Source of the DNA: Neomegalonema perideroedes DSM 15528
GTDB lineage: Bacteria; Pseudomonadota; Alphaproteobacteria; Rhodobacterales; Rhodobacteraceae
NCBI RefSeq assembly: GCF_000374145.1
Contig: NZ_KB893654.1
Coordinates: 454,221 to 518,220 of the forward strand
DNA length: 64,000 nucleotides
Direction: 5' to 3'
Part shown: piece by piece, positions 8,568 to 18,066 of the stretch
How the letters are laid out: every line of letters begins with the position of its first letter
How positions within the stretch are numbered: the first letter of the stretch is position 1
Made by a program: the position numbers and the translations under genes
Notes under the pieces: generated by a model
The model's database searches: none
The model's input: the letters and a program-made list of their open reading frames with translations, nothing else
Told to the model about the DNA's origin: nothing

Positions 8568-10340
8568 ATGGGCGAGCTGAAATTCCTCATCGGGCATTAC
8601 CTCCACGAGATCTGGCGGCGGCGCTGGAGCACGCTGATCATCGCTTGGGCGGTGGGCCTGACGGCCGCCTTCTTCGCGGCGAAGCAGCCGGACGTCTACG
8701 CCGCCCGCGCCACGGTCTTCGTGGACACGCGCTCGCTGCTGCACACGCTCTTCAAGGGCGAGGTGCATTTCGAGAATCCCGCCCAGCAGCTGGAGAACGT
8801 GCGGCGGCTGATGTATGCGCGGCCTAATCTCGAAAAGATCATCCGCATGACCGACCTCGACCTGCGCGTCCGCGACGAGCGCGAGCGCGAGGCTCTGGTG
8901 GAAAGCGTCGAGAAGCGCCTGAGCCTCGTGCGCGAGGGACAGGACTTCTACCGCATCTCCTTCCAGCATTCCGACGCCGAAAAGGCCCGTCAGGTGGTGG
9001 CCACCATGGTGGATCTCTTCGTGGAGGAGGGCATTTCGCGCGGCTCGGGCGTCAGCTCTCAGGACGCCGAGCAGGCCCTGCGCTTCGCCATGGAGCAGCA
9101 GGAGACCTCCGCCGCCCGCCTGCGCGACGCCGAGGCGCGCCTCGCCGAATTCGAGCGCGAAAACCGCGAGGTGATCGCTCTGCCCGCCGCGCTGATCTCG
9201 GAGCGGCGCAGCCTTGAGATGGATCTCGCGCGGCTTCAGGGCGATCAGACGCTCTATCAGCAGGAGATCCGCGAGCTGGAGGCCCAGCTGCGCACGACTC
9301 CGCAGCAGGTCAAGACCGGCGAGGACGTGATCCGCCCGCCGCGCCGCATTCAGGAGCCGCCTCCGGCGACGGCCAAGCAGCCCGTGCCCGAAGCCATGCC
9401 GACTCTGGAGGAGCAGCGTTACGAGGCCGCCCGCCAGCGCGCGACGGGGATGGAGCGCGAGATTCAGGAGATGCTTCAGCGCCTGACGCCGCAGCATCCG
9501 GACATGGTCGCCGCTCAGCGCCGCGCCGAAAGCGCCCGCGCCGAGGCCGACGGCCTGAGGGCCGCCGCCGAATCTTCGGTCCATGCGCGCAGCGCCCGGA
9601 TTCAGGCCGCTCTGGATTACAACGCTCAGGTGGACGCCGCTTACCGCGACTGGCAGATCCGCCAGATGCAGCCCGAGCCCGAGCCCATCGTGAACGTGGT
9701 CTACGGCGAGAATCCCGTCTACGCCCAGATTCAGGCGCAGATCGGCCAGCGCCGCAGCCGGCTGGCTTCGGTGGATCAGATGATCCAGACCGCCCGCGCC
9801 CGGCTGATCGAGGTCGGCGAGCGGCTTCAGCGTCAGCCTGCGGTGACTCAGAGCTACGACCATCTTGAAAAAGAGGCCGGAGAGGCGCGCCGCGAACTGG
9901 CCTCCATCGACGATAAGATCAAGCTGCTGCGCGCCACCAACGAATTGGGTCAGCAGCAGGTGGTGAAGTTCACCGTCTCCGAATGGCCCAAGACCCCCAC
10001 GGCGCCCATCGCGCCCAATCGTCTGATCCTGTTTCTGGGCTCGGCGATTTTGGGTCTGGGCGCGGGTCTGGGCTTCGCCTTCCTGCGGATCCAGATGATG
10101 GACACCATGCCCTCGATCATCCATGTGCGCGAGGCCTTCGACCTGCCGATTCTCGGCGGAGTCTCGCGGCTGGAGGATCAAAAACAGGCGGCGGGCGCGA
10201 TGCTGGGGAATCTGCTCTTCATGGGGCTGGCCTCGCTCTTCGTGATGACCTTCGCCCTGCTGGTCTACAAATATCATTTCGCCCTGTGGCGGCCCGATCT
10301 GGGCGTGATCGCTTCTCAGGCGCGGGCGGCTCTGGGATGA
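8568..10340 (+). CDS. XrtA-associated chain-length determinant protein (Wzz/PCP family)
   Basis: Polysaccharide co-polymerase of 590 residues with two transmembrane segments, one at residues 25-42 and one near residues 480-500, plus a further hydrophobic segment near 545-565. They flank a long alpha-helical periplasmic domain with coiled coils. The Wzz domain begins YLHEIWRRRWSTLIIAW, and a proline-rich motif ahead of the second segment (EWPKTPTAPIAPNRL) is diagnostic of PCP proteins. It matches the PEP-CTERM system family TIGR03007. It is expected to control polymer length together with the kinase encoded next. The cytoplasmic kinase is a separate protein here. Confidence 0.92.
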   Translation: MGELKFLIGHYLHEIWRRRWSTLIIAWAVGLTAAFFAAKQPDVYAARATVFVDTRSLLHTLFKGEVHFENPAQQLENVRRLMYARPNLEKIIRMTDLDLRVRDEREREALVESVEKRLSLVREGQDFYRISFQHSDAEKARQVVATMVDLFVEEGISRGSGVSSQDAEQALRFAMEQQETSAARLRDAEARLAEFERENREVIALPAALISERRSLEMDLARLQGDQTLYQQEIRELEAQLRTTPQQVKTGEDVIRPPRRIQEPPPATAKQPVPEAMPTLEEQRYEAARQRATGMEREIQEMLQRLTPQHPDMVAAQRRAESARAEADGLRAAAESSVHARSARIQAALDYNAQVDAAYRDWQIRQMQPEPEPIVNVVYGENPVYAQIQAQIGQRRSRLASVDQMIQTARARLIEVGERLQRQPAVTQSYDHLEKEAGEARRELASIDDKIKLLRATNELGQQQVVKFTVSEWPKTPTAPIAPNRLILFLGSAILGLGAGLGFAFLRIQMMDTMPSIIHVREAFDLPILGGVSRLEDQKQAAGAMLGNLLFMGLASLFVMTFALLVYKYHFALWRPDLGVIASQARAALG

Positions 10341-10362
10341 GCATGAACGAGGGAGTCCGGCC

Positions 10363-11889
10363 ATGAGCGAGTCAGACGAGTTCAAGAGCCCCCAGGAGCG
10401 CCCGCGACTCAGCGCGGGCGACGCGATGCTGCGGCGGCGCTTCGCGCGCCAGCTCGGTCTGGAGGCCGGGGCTCCTCCGCGCGCCGCCTCCGCCCGGGCG
10501 GCCCCCGTCCGGACTCCGCCTCTCCAAACCCCGCGCCAGCCGGAGCCGCCCTTCGTCGGGCCGGCGCCGCAAGCCCGCGCGCCCCTCGCGCGCGCGCCCG
10601 AGCCCCGGACCCCCGAGTCCCGGACGCCTGCGCCCCGGACGCCTGAGCCTGAGGCTTCCGGCGCCGAGGATCCGTATAAGGCCCATGCTCAGGCGCCGCG
10701 CCCGACCCAGAATTCGGCCCCTCATCCAGTCCAGAACCCGGCCCCGGCCCCCGCTCCTCCTCCGCCCGCTCAGGCCCCGGCCCCGGCGGAGGCTCCGCCG
10801 CGCGCGCGCAGCTTCGAAGACGAATTCCTCGCCGCCTTCTCCGACGATCCGCCCGAGGCCTCGCCCGGCGCCGGAGAGGATTTCCTCTCGGAATTCGCCC
10901 GCGAGCCCGCTCCGCCGCCTCCCTCTCCGCGCCCCGCGCCCGAGCGCCTCGGCGCTTCGGTCTCTGAAGCGGCCTCGCCTCTGAGCGACCTGCGCCGCTC
11001 GCTGAAGGAGTCCAAGCCCTCGGCCCGCGCCGGGCGGGGCGAGCTGATCAGCGCGCCCGGCGGCGCGAAGGACATCGACGGCCGCAAGCGCAGCCGCGAA
11101 TTCGCCCTGAACTTCGACCGCCTGAGGAAATTCGGCTTCATCACGCCGAGCGCCCGCCGCTCGCGGCTCTCGGAGGAGATCCGCCTGATCAAGCGCCGCC
11201 TGATCCGCCGCATGACTCTGGAGGAGACGGCCCGCCGCCCCGGACAATCGCGCAGCCGCGCTCCGCGCGGACGCCAGCATGTGATTCTCTTCACCAGCGC
11301 CAAGCCCAGCGAGGGCAAGAGCTTCGTGGCGGTGAATCTGGCCTTGTCGATCATCCTCGACGAGGGGCTGAACGTGCTGCTGGTCGACGCCGACGCGGCG
11401 CGTCCGAGCCTTTCGAAGATCCTCGGGCTCAAGCCGAATCTCAAGGGCCTGACCGATCTGCTGGAGGAGGCCCGCCACGGCCGCAGCGACGTCAGCGGCC
11501 GCATGCTGCGCACGCCGGATCATCCGCTGACCTTCATTCCGGCGGGCGAGGCGGTGGAATCGGCGACCGATCTTTATGGCGGCGACGCCATGCGCAGCCT
11601 GATGGCGGATCTCGCCGACCGCTATTCCGACCGCATCATCCTCATCGACGGCCCGCCGCTGCTCGCCAGCACCGAGCCGGTGGAGCTGGCGCGCCACGCC
11701 GGACAAGTCGTCATGGTGGTCGACGCCGAGCGCACCACCCGCAAGGCCGTGGAGGCGGCGCTGGATTTGCTAGGACCCGAGTGCAACGTGAATCTTGTGC
11801 TGAACAAGGCCACGGCCTCGGGTCGTTTGGAGCAGTTCGGCAGCTATTATGAGGCTTACGCCAATGACAGCGCTCCCCGGAAATCCTGA
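10363..11889 (+). CDS. XrtA-associated tyrosine autokinase (BY-kinase)
   Basis: Protein of 508 residues. The first 240 are low-complexity and rich in Pro, Ala and Arg, with PRTPE-like repeats around residues 80-95. The C-terminal half is a P-loop BY-kinase: Walker A SAKPSEGKS near residue 315, Walker A' LLVDADAARPSL, and Walker B IILIDGPPLL. A short tail holds three tyrosines (SYYEAY) as the likely autophosphorylation cluster, smaller than in Wzc. It matches the PEP-CTERM tyrosine kinase family TIGR03018. It should cycle with the chain-length protein to control polymer export. The end overlaps the following gene. Confidence 0.9.
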   Translation: MSESDEFKSPQERPRLSAGDAMLRRRFARQLGLEAGAPPRAASARAAPVRTPPLQTPRQPEPPFVGPAPQARAPLARAPEPRTPESRTPAPRTPEPEASGAEDPYKAHAQAPRPTQNSAPHPVQNPAPAPAPPPPAQAPAPAEAPPRARSFEDEFLAAFSDDPPEASPGAGEDFLSEFAREPAPPPPSPRPAPERLGASVSEAASPLSDLRRSLKESKPSARAGRGELISAPGGAKDIDGRKRSREFALNFDRLRKFGFITPSARRSRLSEEIRLIKRRLIRRMTLEETARRPGQSRSRAPRGRQHVILFTSAKPSEGKSFVAVNLALSIILDEGLNVLLVDADAARPSLSKILGLKPNLKGLTDLLEEARHGRSDVSGRMLRTPDHPLTFIPAGEAVESATDLYGGDAMRSLMADLADRYSDRIILIDGPPLLASTEPVELARHAGQVVMVVDAERTTRKAVEAALDLLGPECNVNLVLNKATASGRLEQFGSYYEAYANDSAPRKS

Positions 11890-13591
11890 TCGCCGCCCGG
11901 CGCGCCGGGCCTTGAGGCTCCGCGCGAGCGGCCTGGCTCTGGCCTGTGCGCTGGGCGCCGGCCCCGTCTCGGCCGAGTCCTATTTCTGGACGGATCCTGC
12001 GCCGTCTCAGGCCGACACGCTCGGGCCCTCCGGCCTGGAATCGGGCGGCGTGGTGCTGACGCCCGACATGAGCGGCGGATTCGCCCCGCCCGCCGGAGCC
12101 GGTCCCGGTCCCGCCGCGGGCTCGGGCGAGCCTGCGGCGCCCACCGCCCGGCGTCTCTGGAAGACCAGCGTCCGGCCCTACGCTTCGACTCAAGTGACGG
12201 TCACCGACAACGTGGGGCTGGATCCGCGCGGCGAGGAGCGTTCGGACACGGTGCTCACCGGCACGGTGGGCCTGCGGGCGACCGTGGAGGGAACCCGCGC
12301 GAAGGGCTCTCTGAACTACGCCGCCCATTACGACCATTATTTCGAAGATTCTCAGGACGACGGCCTGCGCCATGATCTGGCGGGCGCTTTGTCGGCGACG
12401 GTGGTTCCGGGCCTGCTCTATCTCGACGTGGCGGGCTCGGCGGCGGAGAGCTTCGCGCGCGGCGAGGGCAAATATTCGCTGAACCCCGTGGCGGGGCGCG
12501 ACGACCGCGAGCGGGTGTATTTCGGCTCGGTCAGCCCGGCTCTGCGCCGGAATCTCGGGGGCTGGGCCAACGCGGAGCTCCGTTACACCCACGCCCGCAG
12601 CTTCTATGAGGACGGCGACGAAGCCGACGAATGGATGCACGGCTTCAGCGGCGCTCTGGTCTCCGATCCCCGGCGCTTTCAGAAATTCGGCTGGGGCCTT
12701 TCGGCGGCCCATATGATCTACGACGACGAACTGGACGACAAACGCCGCGCCTCGACGGTCGGCGGCTCGGTCGAGGTTCCGGTGAGCCCCAAGCTCGCGC
12801 TGATGGGCGCGGCGGGCTACGACCATGTGCGCGGCACCAGCCTCGACGAGGATCAGGTGGGCGGCGGCTACGTCAACGTGGGGGCGCGATTCGTCCCGAG
12901 CCGGCGCCTGAACATGGACGCCTATCTCGGCTGGCGGAATCAGGGCCTCGATTACGGCGCGAACCTGCGCTACGCGCTGGCGGAGCGGCTGGGGATCTCG
13001 GCCTCGGCGGGGCGCTCGGTGGAGTTCCTCGACTTCGGCGGCGCGCCCTACGCCCTGCTCGACGCCGGGACGGACGATTCCGGAAATCCGCTTTACCGCT
13101 CGGCGGAGGGCGGCTTGACCTCCAACCGCGCCGAAGCTCTGGCGGTGAGCCTCGCGGACGGCTCCTTGCGTCTGGCGAGCGATCCGGCCTTCAGTCGGCA
13201 GACTCAGGACGCGGTGGTCGATTCGGCCACGCTGGCGCTCTCGGGCTCGACCGGCAAGACGGGCGTGAGCCTCGTGGGGGCGGCCCAGCGCCGCGATTAC
13301 GGCGGCCCGCTCGACGACGACGAATGGACGCTCACTCTGGCGGGCGCGGTGAACCGCGACCTCACCTCCCGCGTGGGCGTGGACGCTTCGGCGGCCTTCA
13401 TCCTCTACGCTCCGGACGATCCGCGTCTGGCCAAGGAGCAGACCCTCTCCTTCGGCGTGGGCGCGTCTTATCGGATTACGGAAATTGTCAACGCTTTCGC
13501 GCGATACACTTACACACGACGCTTCTCCGATTCGTCTTTGGACGAATATCAGGAGAACGCAGGCGTGCTGGGTTTGAGGGCGGATTTCTAA
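11864..13591 (+). CDS. XrtA-system-associated outer-membrane beta-barrel protein
   Basis: Protein of 575 residues from ATG 11864. An ATG at 11849 is also in frame, but 11864 has GAGG nine bases upstream. A signal peptide (RLRASGLALACALGAGPVSA) is followed by alternating short beta strands rich in Tyr, Gly and aromatic residues, ending in the aromatic-terminated strand GVLGLRADF, as expected for an outer-membrane barrel. Position and architecture match the uncharacterised PEP-CTERM-associated family (TIGR03016). It is probably a secretion or anchoring component for the polysaccharide. It overlaps the kinase gene by 26 bp. Confidence 0.8.
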   Translation: MTALPGNPDRRPARRALRLRASGLALACALGAGPVSAESYFWTDPAPSQADTLGPSGLESGGVVLTPDMSGGFAPPAGAGPGPAAGSGEPAAPTARRLWKTSVRPYASTQVTVTDNVGLDPRGEERSDTVLTGTVGLRATVEGTRAKGSLNYAAHYDHYFEDSQDDGLRHDLAGALSATVVPGLLYLDVAGSAAESFARGEGKYSLNPVAGRDDRERVYFGSVSPALRRNLGGWANAELRYTHARSFYEDGDEADEWMHGFSGALVSDPRRFQKFGWGLSAAHMIYDDELDDKRRASTVGGSVEVPVSPKLALMGAAGYDHVRGTSLDEDQVGGGYVNVGARFVPSRRLNMDAYLGWRNQGLDYGANLRYALAERLGISASAGRSVEFLDFGGAPYALLDAGTDDSGNPLYRSAEGGLTSNRAEALAVSLADGSLRLASDPAFSRQTQDAVVDSATLALSGSTGKTGVSLVGAAQRRDYGGPLDDDEWTLTLAGAVNRDLTSRVGVDASAAFILYAPDDPRLAKEQTLSFGVGASYRITEIVNAFARYTYTRRFSDSSLDEYQENAGVLGLRADF

Positions 13592-13688
13592 GGCGCCGCC
13601 GCGAACTCTTCCTCGGGCGGCGCGCGAAACGGTCAGAAAAGCGCCGCCGCGGGGCGGGACGAACGGCATCAGGGAGTCGGACGACGCG

Positions 13689-14783
13689 ATGTATGAAGAA
13701 TATTACGGCCTGTCGGCCTGCCCCTTCCGCCTCACCCCCGACCGCCGCTTCTGGTTCGGCTCGGAGGGACATCGCAAGGCGATGTCCTACCTGAAATACG
13801 GGCTCTATCAGGGCGAAGGCTTCATCGTCATCACCGGCGACGTCGGCACCGGCAAATCGACCCTGATCAGCCAGCTGTTCGAGGAGCTGGATGAAAACGA
13901 CGTGGTGGCGGCCACCATCGGCACCACGCAGGTCGATCCTGAAAACGTCGTGCGCCTGATCTGCGACGCTTTCGGCGTCCAGCCCGCCAGCGACGACAAA
14001 GCCAGCATGCTCACCGCCTTCGAGCAGTTTCTGGTCGAGCAGAATCAATATGGCCGCCGCGTGCTGCTCGTGGTGGACGAGGCGCAGAACCTGCCGATGC
14101 GCACGCTCGAAGAGCTGCGCATGCTCCAGAACTTCACTCTGGGCGGCCAGCCTCTGTTTCAGATCTTCCTCGTGGGCCAGCCGCAATTCGCGCGGACTCT
14201 GGCGCATCCGGATTTGGCGCAGCTTCTGCAGCGCGTGACGGCCTCCTATCGCCTCGAGCCGATGACCGAGCAGGAGACCAGCGAATACGTGGTCCATCGT
14301 CTGGAGATGGTGGGCTGGCAGGGGAACCCGACCTTCACGCCGGAAGCCCTCTCGCGCATCTACGCCGAGACCAAGGGCGTGCCGCGCCGGATCAACACTC
14401 TGGCGAACCGGATCATGCTCTTCTCCGCTCTGGAGGAGCTCCAGGAGATCACGCCTGAGACCGTCGAGACGGTGGTCGCCGATCTGAAGAAGGAGGCTTT
14501 CGCCGCCTCGCGCCCCGCCGAGGGGACGACGGAGGGGCAGGGGGCTCCGGTGCCTCCGGGCCATCCGGCGCATCCGGCGCATCCGGCCCAGATCGCGGCG
14601 GCGAGCGTGGCGGCCGAACAGGCGGTTCTGGCGGCGGTCAACGCTCTGGCCTCCCGCATCAGCCTGCTGGAATCCCGCGCCGAGGATCACGATCGCGCGA
14701 TCCGCGAGATGATCGAAATCGTCTCGACGCTGCTGGAGCAGAGCATGGCCGAGGAGCCGCCGCGCCGCGCAGGCGGGTTTTGA
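13689..14783 (+). CDS. XrtA-associated ATPase (ExeA/GspA-like AAA)
   Basis: Protein of 364 residues starting MYEEYYGLSACPFRLTPDRR, the hallmark of ExeA-type ATPases and of the PEP-CTERM ATPase family TIGR03015. Walker A is GDVGTGKST at residues 50-58, Walker B LLVVDEAQNL with Asp130-Glu131, and a GVPRRIN sensor-2 block lies near residue 235. The C-terminus carries a short HPAHPAHPAQ repeat and a helical tail. It probably energises assembly or export of the locus product. The gene ends TTTTGA, overlapping a possible TTG start of the next gene. Confidence 0.92.
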   Translation: MYEEYYGLSACPFRLTPDRRFWFGSEGHRKAMSYLKYGLYQGEGFIVITGDVGTGKSTLISQLFEELDENDVVAATIGTTQVDPENVVRLICDAFGVQPASDDKASMLTAFEQFLVEQNQYGRRVLLVVDEAQNLPMRTLEELRMLQNFTLGGQPLFQIFLVGQPQFARTLAHPDLAQLLQRVTASYRLEPMTEQETSEYVVHRLEMVGWQGNPTFTPEALSRIYAETKGVPRRINTLANRIMLFSALEELQEITPETVETVVADLKKEAFAASRPAEGTTEGQGAPVPPGHPAHPAHPAQIAAASVAAEQAVLAAVNALASRISLLESRAEDHDRAIREMIEIVSTLLEQSMAEEPPRRAGGF

Positions 14784-14863
14784 CCCTCCGCGAGGCGCCG
14801 GAGCCGGGATCGGAAGGCCCTGAGCCTTCCGCCCCTCCCCGCGCCGTCGGCGGCGCGACGAAT

Positions 14864-14944
14864 TCCCGCGCCGGGATCGGCGCCATGACCCCCCGCGCCG
14901 GGATCGGCGCCATGACGCCCCGCGCCGCTTGCGGCGCCATGACG
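14864..14944 (+). repeat. Triplicated 27-bp unit, each with an in-frame ATG
   Basis: Three consecutive 27-bp copies at 14864-14890, 14891-14917 and 14918-14944. The first two are almost identical and the third differs in the middle. Each ends in GGCGCCATGAC, so in-frame ATG codons occur at 14885, 14912 and 14939. The repeat encodes a reiterated RAGIGAMTP peptide at the start of the deacetylase. Confidence 0.9.
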
Positions 14945-15766
14945 ATCGACGTGGAGGAGCATTTCCACGTTTCCGCCTTCGCGGGCGTGCTGGACCGGGC
15001 CGATTGGCCGAAGCAGCAAAGCCGCGTCGAGGCCAACACCCACCGTCTGCTCGACCTCTTCGCCGCGCATCAAGCTCAGGCGACGTTTTTTTGTCTGGGC
15101 TGCGTGGCGCGGGCGGCTCCGGGGCTGATCCGGCGCATCGCCGCCGAAGGCCATGAACTCGCCAGCCATGGCGACCGGCATTTCCGGGTGTTCGAGCAAA
15201 GCCGCGCCGAATTCGCCGAAGACCTCCGCCGCGCCAAGGGCGCCATCGAGGAGGCCGGCGGCCGGGCCGTGAGCGGCTATCGCGCCCCGAGCTTCTCCGT
15301 CGACGCGCGCAGCCCATGGGCCTACGAGGTCATGGCCGAGACGGGCCATGGCTGGTCCTCCAGCTCGCATCCCATCAAGCACGACCATTACGGCGACCCG
15401 ACCGCCCCCCGGAGTCCCCATCGCGAGCCCACGGCGGGGATTTGGGAGATTCCGGTCTCCACGCGGATGGTTCGCGGGCGGCGCCTGCCTTTCGCGGGGG
15501 GCGGGTTCTTTCGTCTGGCGCCGCTGTTCTGGACGCGCTCGGGCCTCGACGCCTATGCGCAAGAATTTGGAATCGCGCCGAATTTCTACCTCCACCCCTG
15601 GGAGATCGATCCGGATCAACCACGCCTTAAGGGCGCGCCGTTAAAATCGGCTTTGCGCCACAGGATCGGACTCGGCCGCGCCGAATCCCGACTTGCGGCG
15701 CTCCTCGCCGAACGCCGCTGGCGATCCATGCGCGAAGCTTACGCGGACAGGATCGGGGCGGCCTGA
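14885..15766 (+). CDS. XrtA-system polysaccharide deacetylase
   Basis: NodB-family deacetylase matching the PEP-CTERM-associated family TIGR03006. The catalytic start MTIDVEEHFHVSAF is followed by TFFCLGCVA, the metal-binding HELASHGDRHFRVF block, GYRAPSFSVD, and a C-terminal FYLHPWEIDP motif. It is expected to deacetylate the exopolysaccharide in the periplasm or at the membrane. The start is uncertain. A TTG at 14780 overlaps the upstream stop, and ATG occurs at 14885, 14912 and 14939 inside a 27-bp repeat. Homologues normally begin close to the last of these. I list the first ATG. Confidence 0.88.
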   Translation: MTPRAGIGAMTPRAACGAMTIDVEEHFHVSAFAGVLDRADWPKQQSRVEANTHRLLDLFAAHQAQATFFCLGCVARAAPGLIRRIAAEGHELASHGDRHFRVFEQSRAEFAEDLRRAKGAIEEAGGRAVSGYRAPSFSVDARSPWAYEVMAETGHGWSSSSHPIKHDHYGDPTAPRSPHREPTAGIWEIPVSTRMVRGRRLPFAGGGFFRLAPLFWTRSGLDAYAQEFGIAPNFYLHPWEIDPDQPRLKGAPLKSALRHRIGLGRAESRLAALLAERRWRSMREAYADRIGAA

Positions 15767-15779
15767 CTCCGGAGCCGCC

Positions 15780-16817
15780 ATGGCCGTTCGATTCCTCATG
15801 CGCGAACCTGCGGAAGCCTCCGAATGGGCGGCTTGGGATTCCTATGTCCTGAACCATCCCGAAAGCGAGCCTTTCCACCTCTCCGGCTGGCGGCGCGCCG
15901 TTCAGGAGGCTTACGGCCTGCCTTGCTTCTGGCTCGGAGCCTGGGAGGGCGGCGTTCTGCGCGGAGTCTTGCCTCTGGTGAAGGCTCCGGCGCCTTTCGG
16001 CGGCGCGAATCTGACCTCCTGCGCCTTCGCGGTGGGGGGCGGGATCCTCGCCGAATCCGAAGAGGCGCGCGCCGCTCTGGCCGCCGAGGCCGAGGCTCTG
16101 GGGCTTCGTCTGGGCGTGGGCGCGGTGGAGCTGCGCGGCGGCGAGGCTCCTGAAGACTGGGGCGTCAAGGAAGGCGTCTATGCGGGCTTCCGCCGCGAGA
16201 TGGCCGAGACCTCCGAAAAGCGCTTGCTGCAAATCCCCCGCAAGAAAAGAGCCGACGTCCGCAAGGCCATGGAGGCGGATCTCAAGATCGAGCATGAAGC
16301 CGCTCTGGAGCCTTTCCACGCGATTTATTCCCGCAGCCTGCGCGATCTCGGCACGCCGACGCCTTCCCTGCGCTGGATGCGGGCTCTGAAGGCCGCTTTC
16401 GGAGAATCCTGCCATGTGACGCTCGTGCATGGGCCTGCGGGTCCGGTGGCGGCGCTGATGAGCTTCGAGCATCGGGATCGGGTCATGCCCTATTTCGGGG
16501 GCGCCCTGCCGGAGGCGCGGGCCTTGCGGGCCTATGACCGGCTCTATTGGGAGGAGCAGGAGCGCGCCGCCGCCAAGGGCCTGAAGGTCTTCGACTTCGG
16601 CCGCTCGAAATTCGGGACCGGAGCTTTCGACTACAAGACTCACTGGGGCTTCGCGCCTCAGCCTCTGGTTCAGCGTTATCGGCTGGTGCGGGCCTCCGAG
16701 GCGCCGGACGTGAATCCTCTCAGCCCTAAATATCGGCGTTTCGTGGCGCTCTGGCGGCGTCTGCCGCTCTGGACGGCCAATCTTCTCGGGCCGCATCTCG
16801 CGCGGAGGCTCGGGTGA
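15780..16817 (+). CDS. XrtA/PEP-CTERM-associated FemAB-like protein
   Basis: Protein of 345 residues with the duplicated GNAT fold of the FemAB/peptidoglycan-bridge family (PEP-CTERM FemAB, TIGR03019). Recognisable blocks are HPESEPFHLSGWRRAVQEAYG, the RKKRADVRKAM segment and the C-terminal KVFDFGRSKFGTGAFDYKTHWGF. It may transfer an aminoacyl or acyl group to a carbohydrate or envelope precursor; the substrate is unknown. ATG 15780 was chosen because GGAG lies seven bases upstream and 13 bp separate it from the deacetylase stop. An upstream in-frame ATG at 15693 would overlap that gene. Confidence 0.9.
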   Translation: MAVRFLMREPAEASEWAAWDSYVLNHPESEPFHLSGWRRAVQEAYGLPCFWLGAWEGGVLRGVLPLVKAPAPFGGANLTSCAFAVGGGILAESEEARAALAAEAEALGLRLGVGAVELRGGEAPEDWGVKEGVYAGFRREMAETSEKRLLQIPRKKRADVRKAMEADLKIEHEAALEPFHAIYSRSLRDLGTPTPSLRWMRALKAAFGESCHVTLVHGPAGPVAALMSFEHRDRVMPYFGGALPEARALRAYDRLYWEEQERAAAKGLKVFDFGRSKFGTGAFDYKTHWGFAPQPLVQRYRLVRASEAPDVNPLSPKYRRFVALWRRLPLWTANLLGPHLARRLG

Positions 16818-16821
16818 TCCC

Positions 16822-18066
16822 ATGATGAAACGCCGTTTGCTCGTTCTGGCCCATCGCGCCCCGGTTCCGCCGCTCACCGGAGAAAAAATGCGGCTTTGGC
16901 GCTTCGTCCAGGGTCTGGCGCGGAATTGGGAGATCACGCTCGCCGCGCCCGTCGACCGCGCCGAGGACTGGGAGGCGAGGGAAGCGCTCTCCGGCCTCGG
17001 CGTCGCGGAGATTCTCTTTGGCGATCTGACGAAACGTTCAAGGGCGGCTTCGGGGCTGAGGGCTCTGAACTCCGGCGCGCCGATCAGCCTTGAGCATTTC
17101 CACGATCCCGCTCTGGCGGCCCGCATCGCCGAGGCCGCCCGCAAGACGCCTTTCGACGCGGTGCTGCTCTATGGTTCGGGCGGGGCGCGCTATCTGGAGG
17201 CTTTGCCTGATCCGCGTCCGCCGGTGATCCTCGACATGGTGGATGTGGATTCCGCCAAATGGGAGGATCTGGCGCGCAAATCCTCTTCGCCGATGGGCTG
17301 GGTCTACGCCCGCGAGGCCCGGCGCCTGAAGCGGGTCGAGGAGGATCTGGCGCGCAGCTCCGCAGCCTGCCTCTTCGCGACTCCCGCCGAGCGCGACCTT
17401 TTCGCGAAACGCGGCGGGACGGGCAAGCTCCTCGCCGTGGAGAACGGCGTGGATTGCGACTATTGGGCGGCGGGAAAATCCATGGCCTCGCCTTATCCCG
17501 ACGATAAGATTCCGCGCGTGATCTTCACCGGCGCCATGGATTATCCGCCCAACGTCGAGGCGGCGGTCTGGTTCGCCCGCGAGATCCTGCCGCGCGCCAA
17601 GGCTCTGGCGGGGCCTTTCGAATTCGTGGCGGCGGGCGCGCGTCCGGCGAAAGAAGTCCTCGCGCTTCAGGAGACAGGCGTGCGCGTGACGGGCCGCGTT
17701 GAAGACATGCGACCCTATTTGGCTCATGCTGCGGCGGCGGTGGCGCCTTTGCGTCTGGCGCGGGGGGTGCAGAATAAATTGCTGGAGGCCATGGCCTCGC
17801 GCGTGCCGACCGTGGCCACTCCGGCGGCTCTGGAGGGGATTTCGGCCACCCCCGGCGCGGATCTCCTCACAAGCGCGTCAGCTTCGGAATTCGCGGCGGC
17901 TCTGGCGCGGCTCTTGCTCGATTCCCGCCTGAGCGCCTTGCTCTCCGCCAACGCCTTTCGGGCCATGCGCGACCGCTACGACTGGTCGAGCCGCCTTGAG
18001 GCTCTGGAGGCGACGATGCTGCAGGCGCTCGCCGAGCCGCCCGACCAAACTCAGGACGCCGCATGA
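16822..18066 (+). CDS. XrtA/EpsH-associated glycosyltransferase (TIGR03087 type)
   Basis: GT4-like glycosyltransferase of 414 residues. It starts MMKRRLLVLAHRAPVPPLTGEK, has the DMVDVDSAKW motif near residue 140, VENGVDCDYW near 210, FTGAMDYPPNVEA near 235, and VAPLRLARGVQNKLLEAMA as the nucleotide-sugar site. This pattern is specific to the sugar transferase family found beside exosortase A (stp1, TIGR03087). It should extend the lipid-linked repeat unit in the cytoplasm. It overlaps the xrtA gene by four bases (ATGA), so the two are translationally coupled. Confidence 0.92.
   Translation: MMKRRLLVLAHRAPVPPLTGEKMRLWRFVQGLARNWEITLAAPVDRAEDWEAREALSGLGVAEILFGDLTKRSRAASGLRALNSGAPISLEHFHDPALAARIAEAARKTPFDAVLLYGSGGARYLEALPDPRPPVILDMVDVDSAKWEDLARKSSSPMGWVYAREARRLKRVEEDLARSSAACLFATPAERDLFAKRGGTGKLLAVENGVDCDYWAAGKSMASPYPDDKIPRVIFTGAMDYPPNVEAAVWFAREILPRAKALAGPFEFVAAGARPAKEVLALQETGVRVTGRVEDMRPYLAHAAAAVAPLRLARGVQNKLLEAMASRVPTVATPAALEGISATPGADLLTSASASEFAAALARLLLDSRLSALLSANAFRAMRDRYDWSSRLEALEATMLQALAEPPDQTQDAA

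Noticed and set aside
8421-10385. 654-codon minus-strand reading frame
   Set aside because: It is antisense to the chain-length determinant gene.
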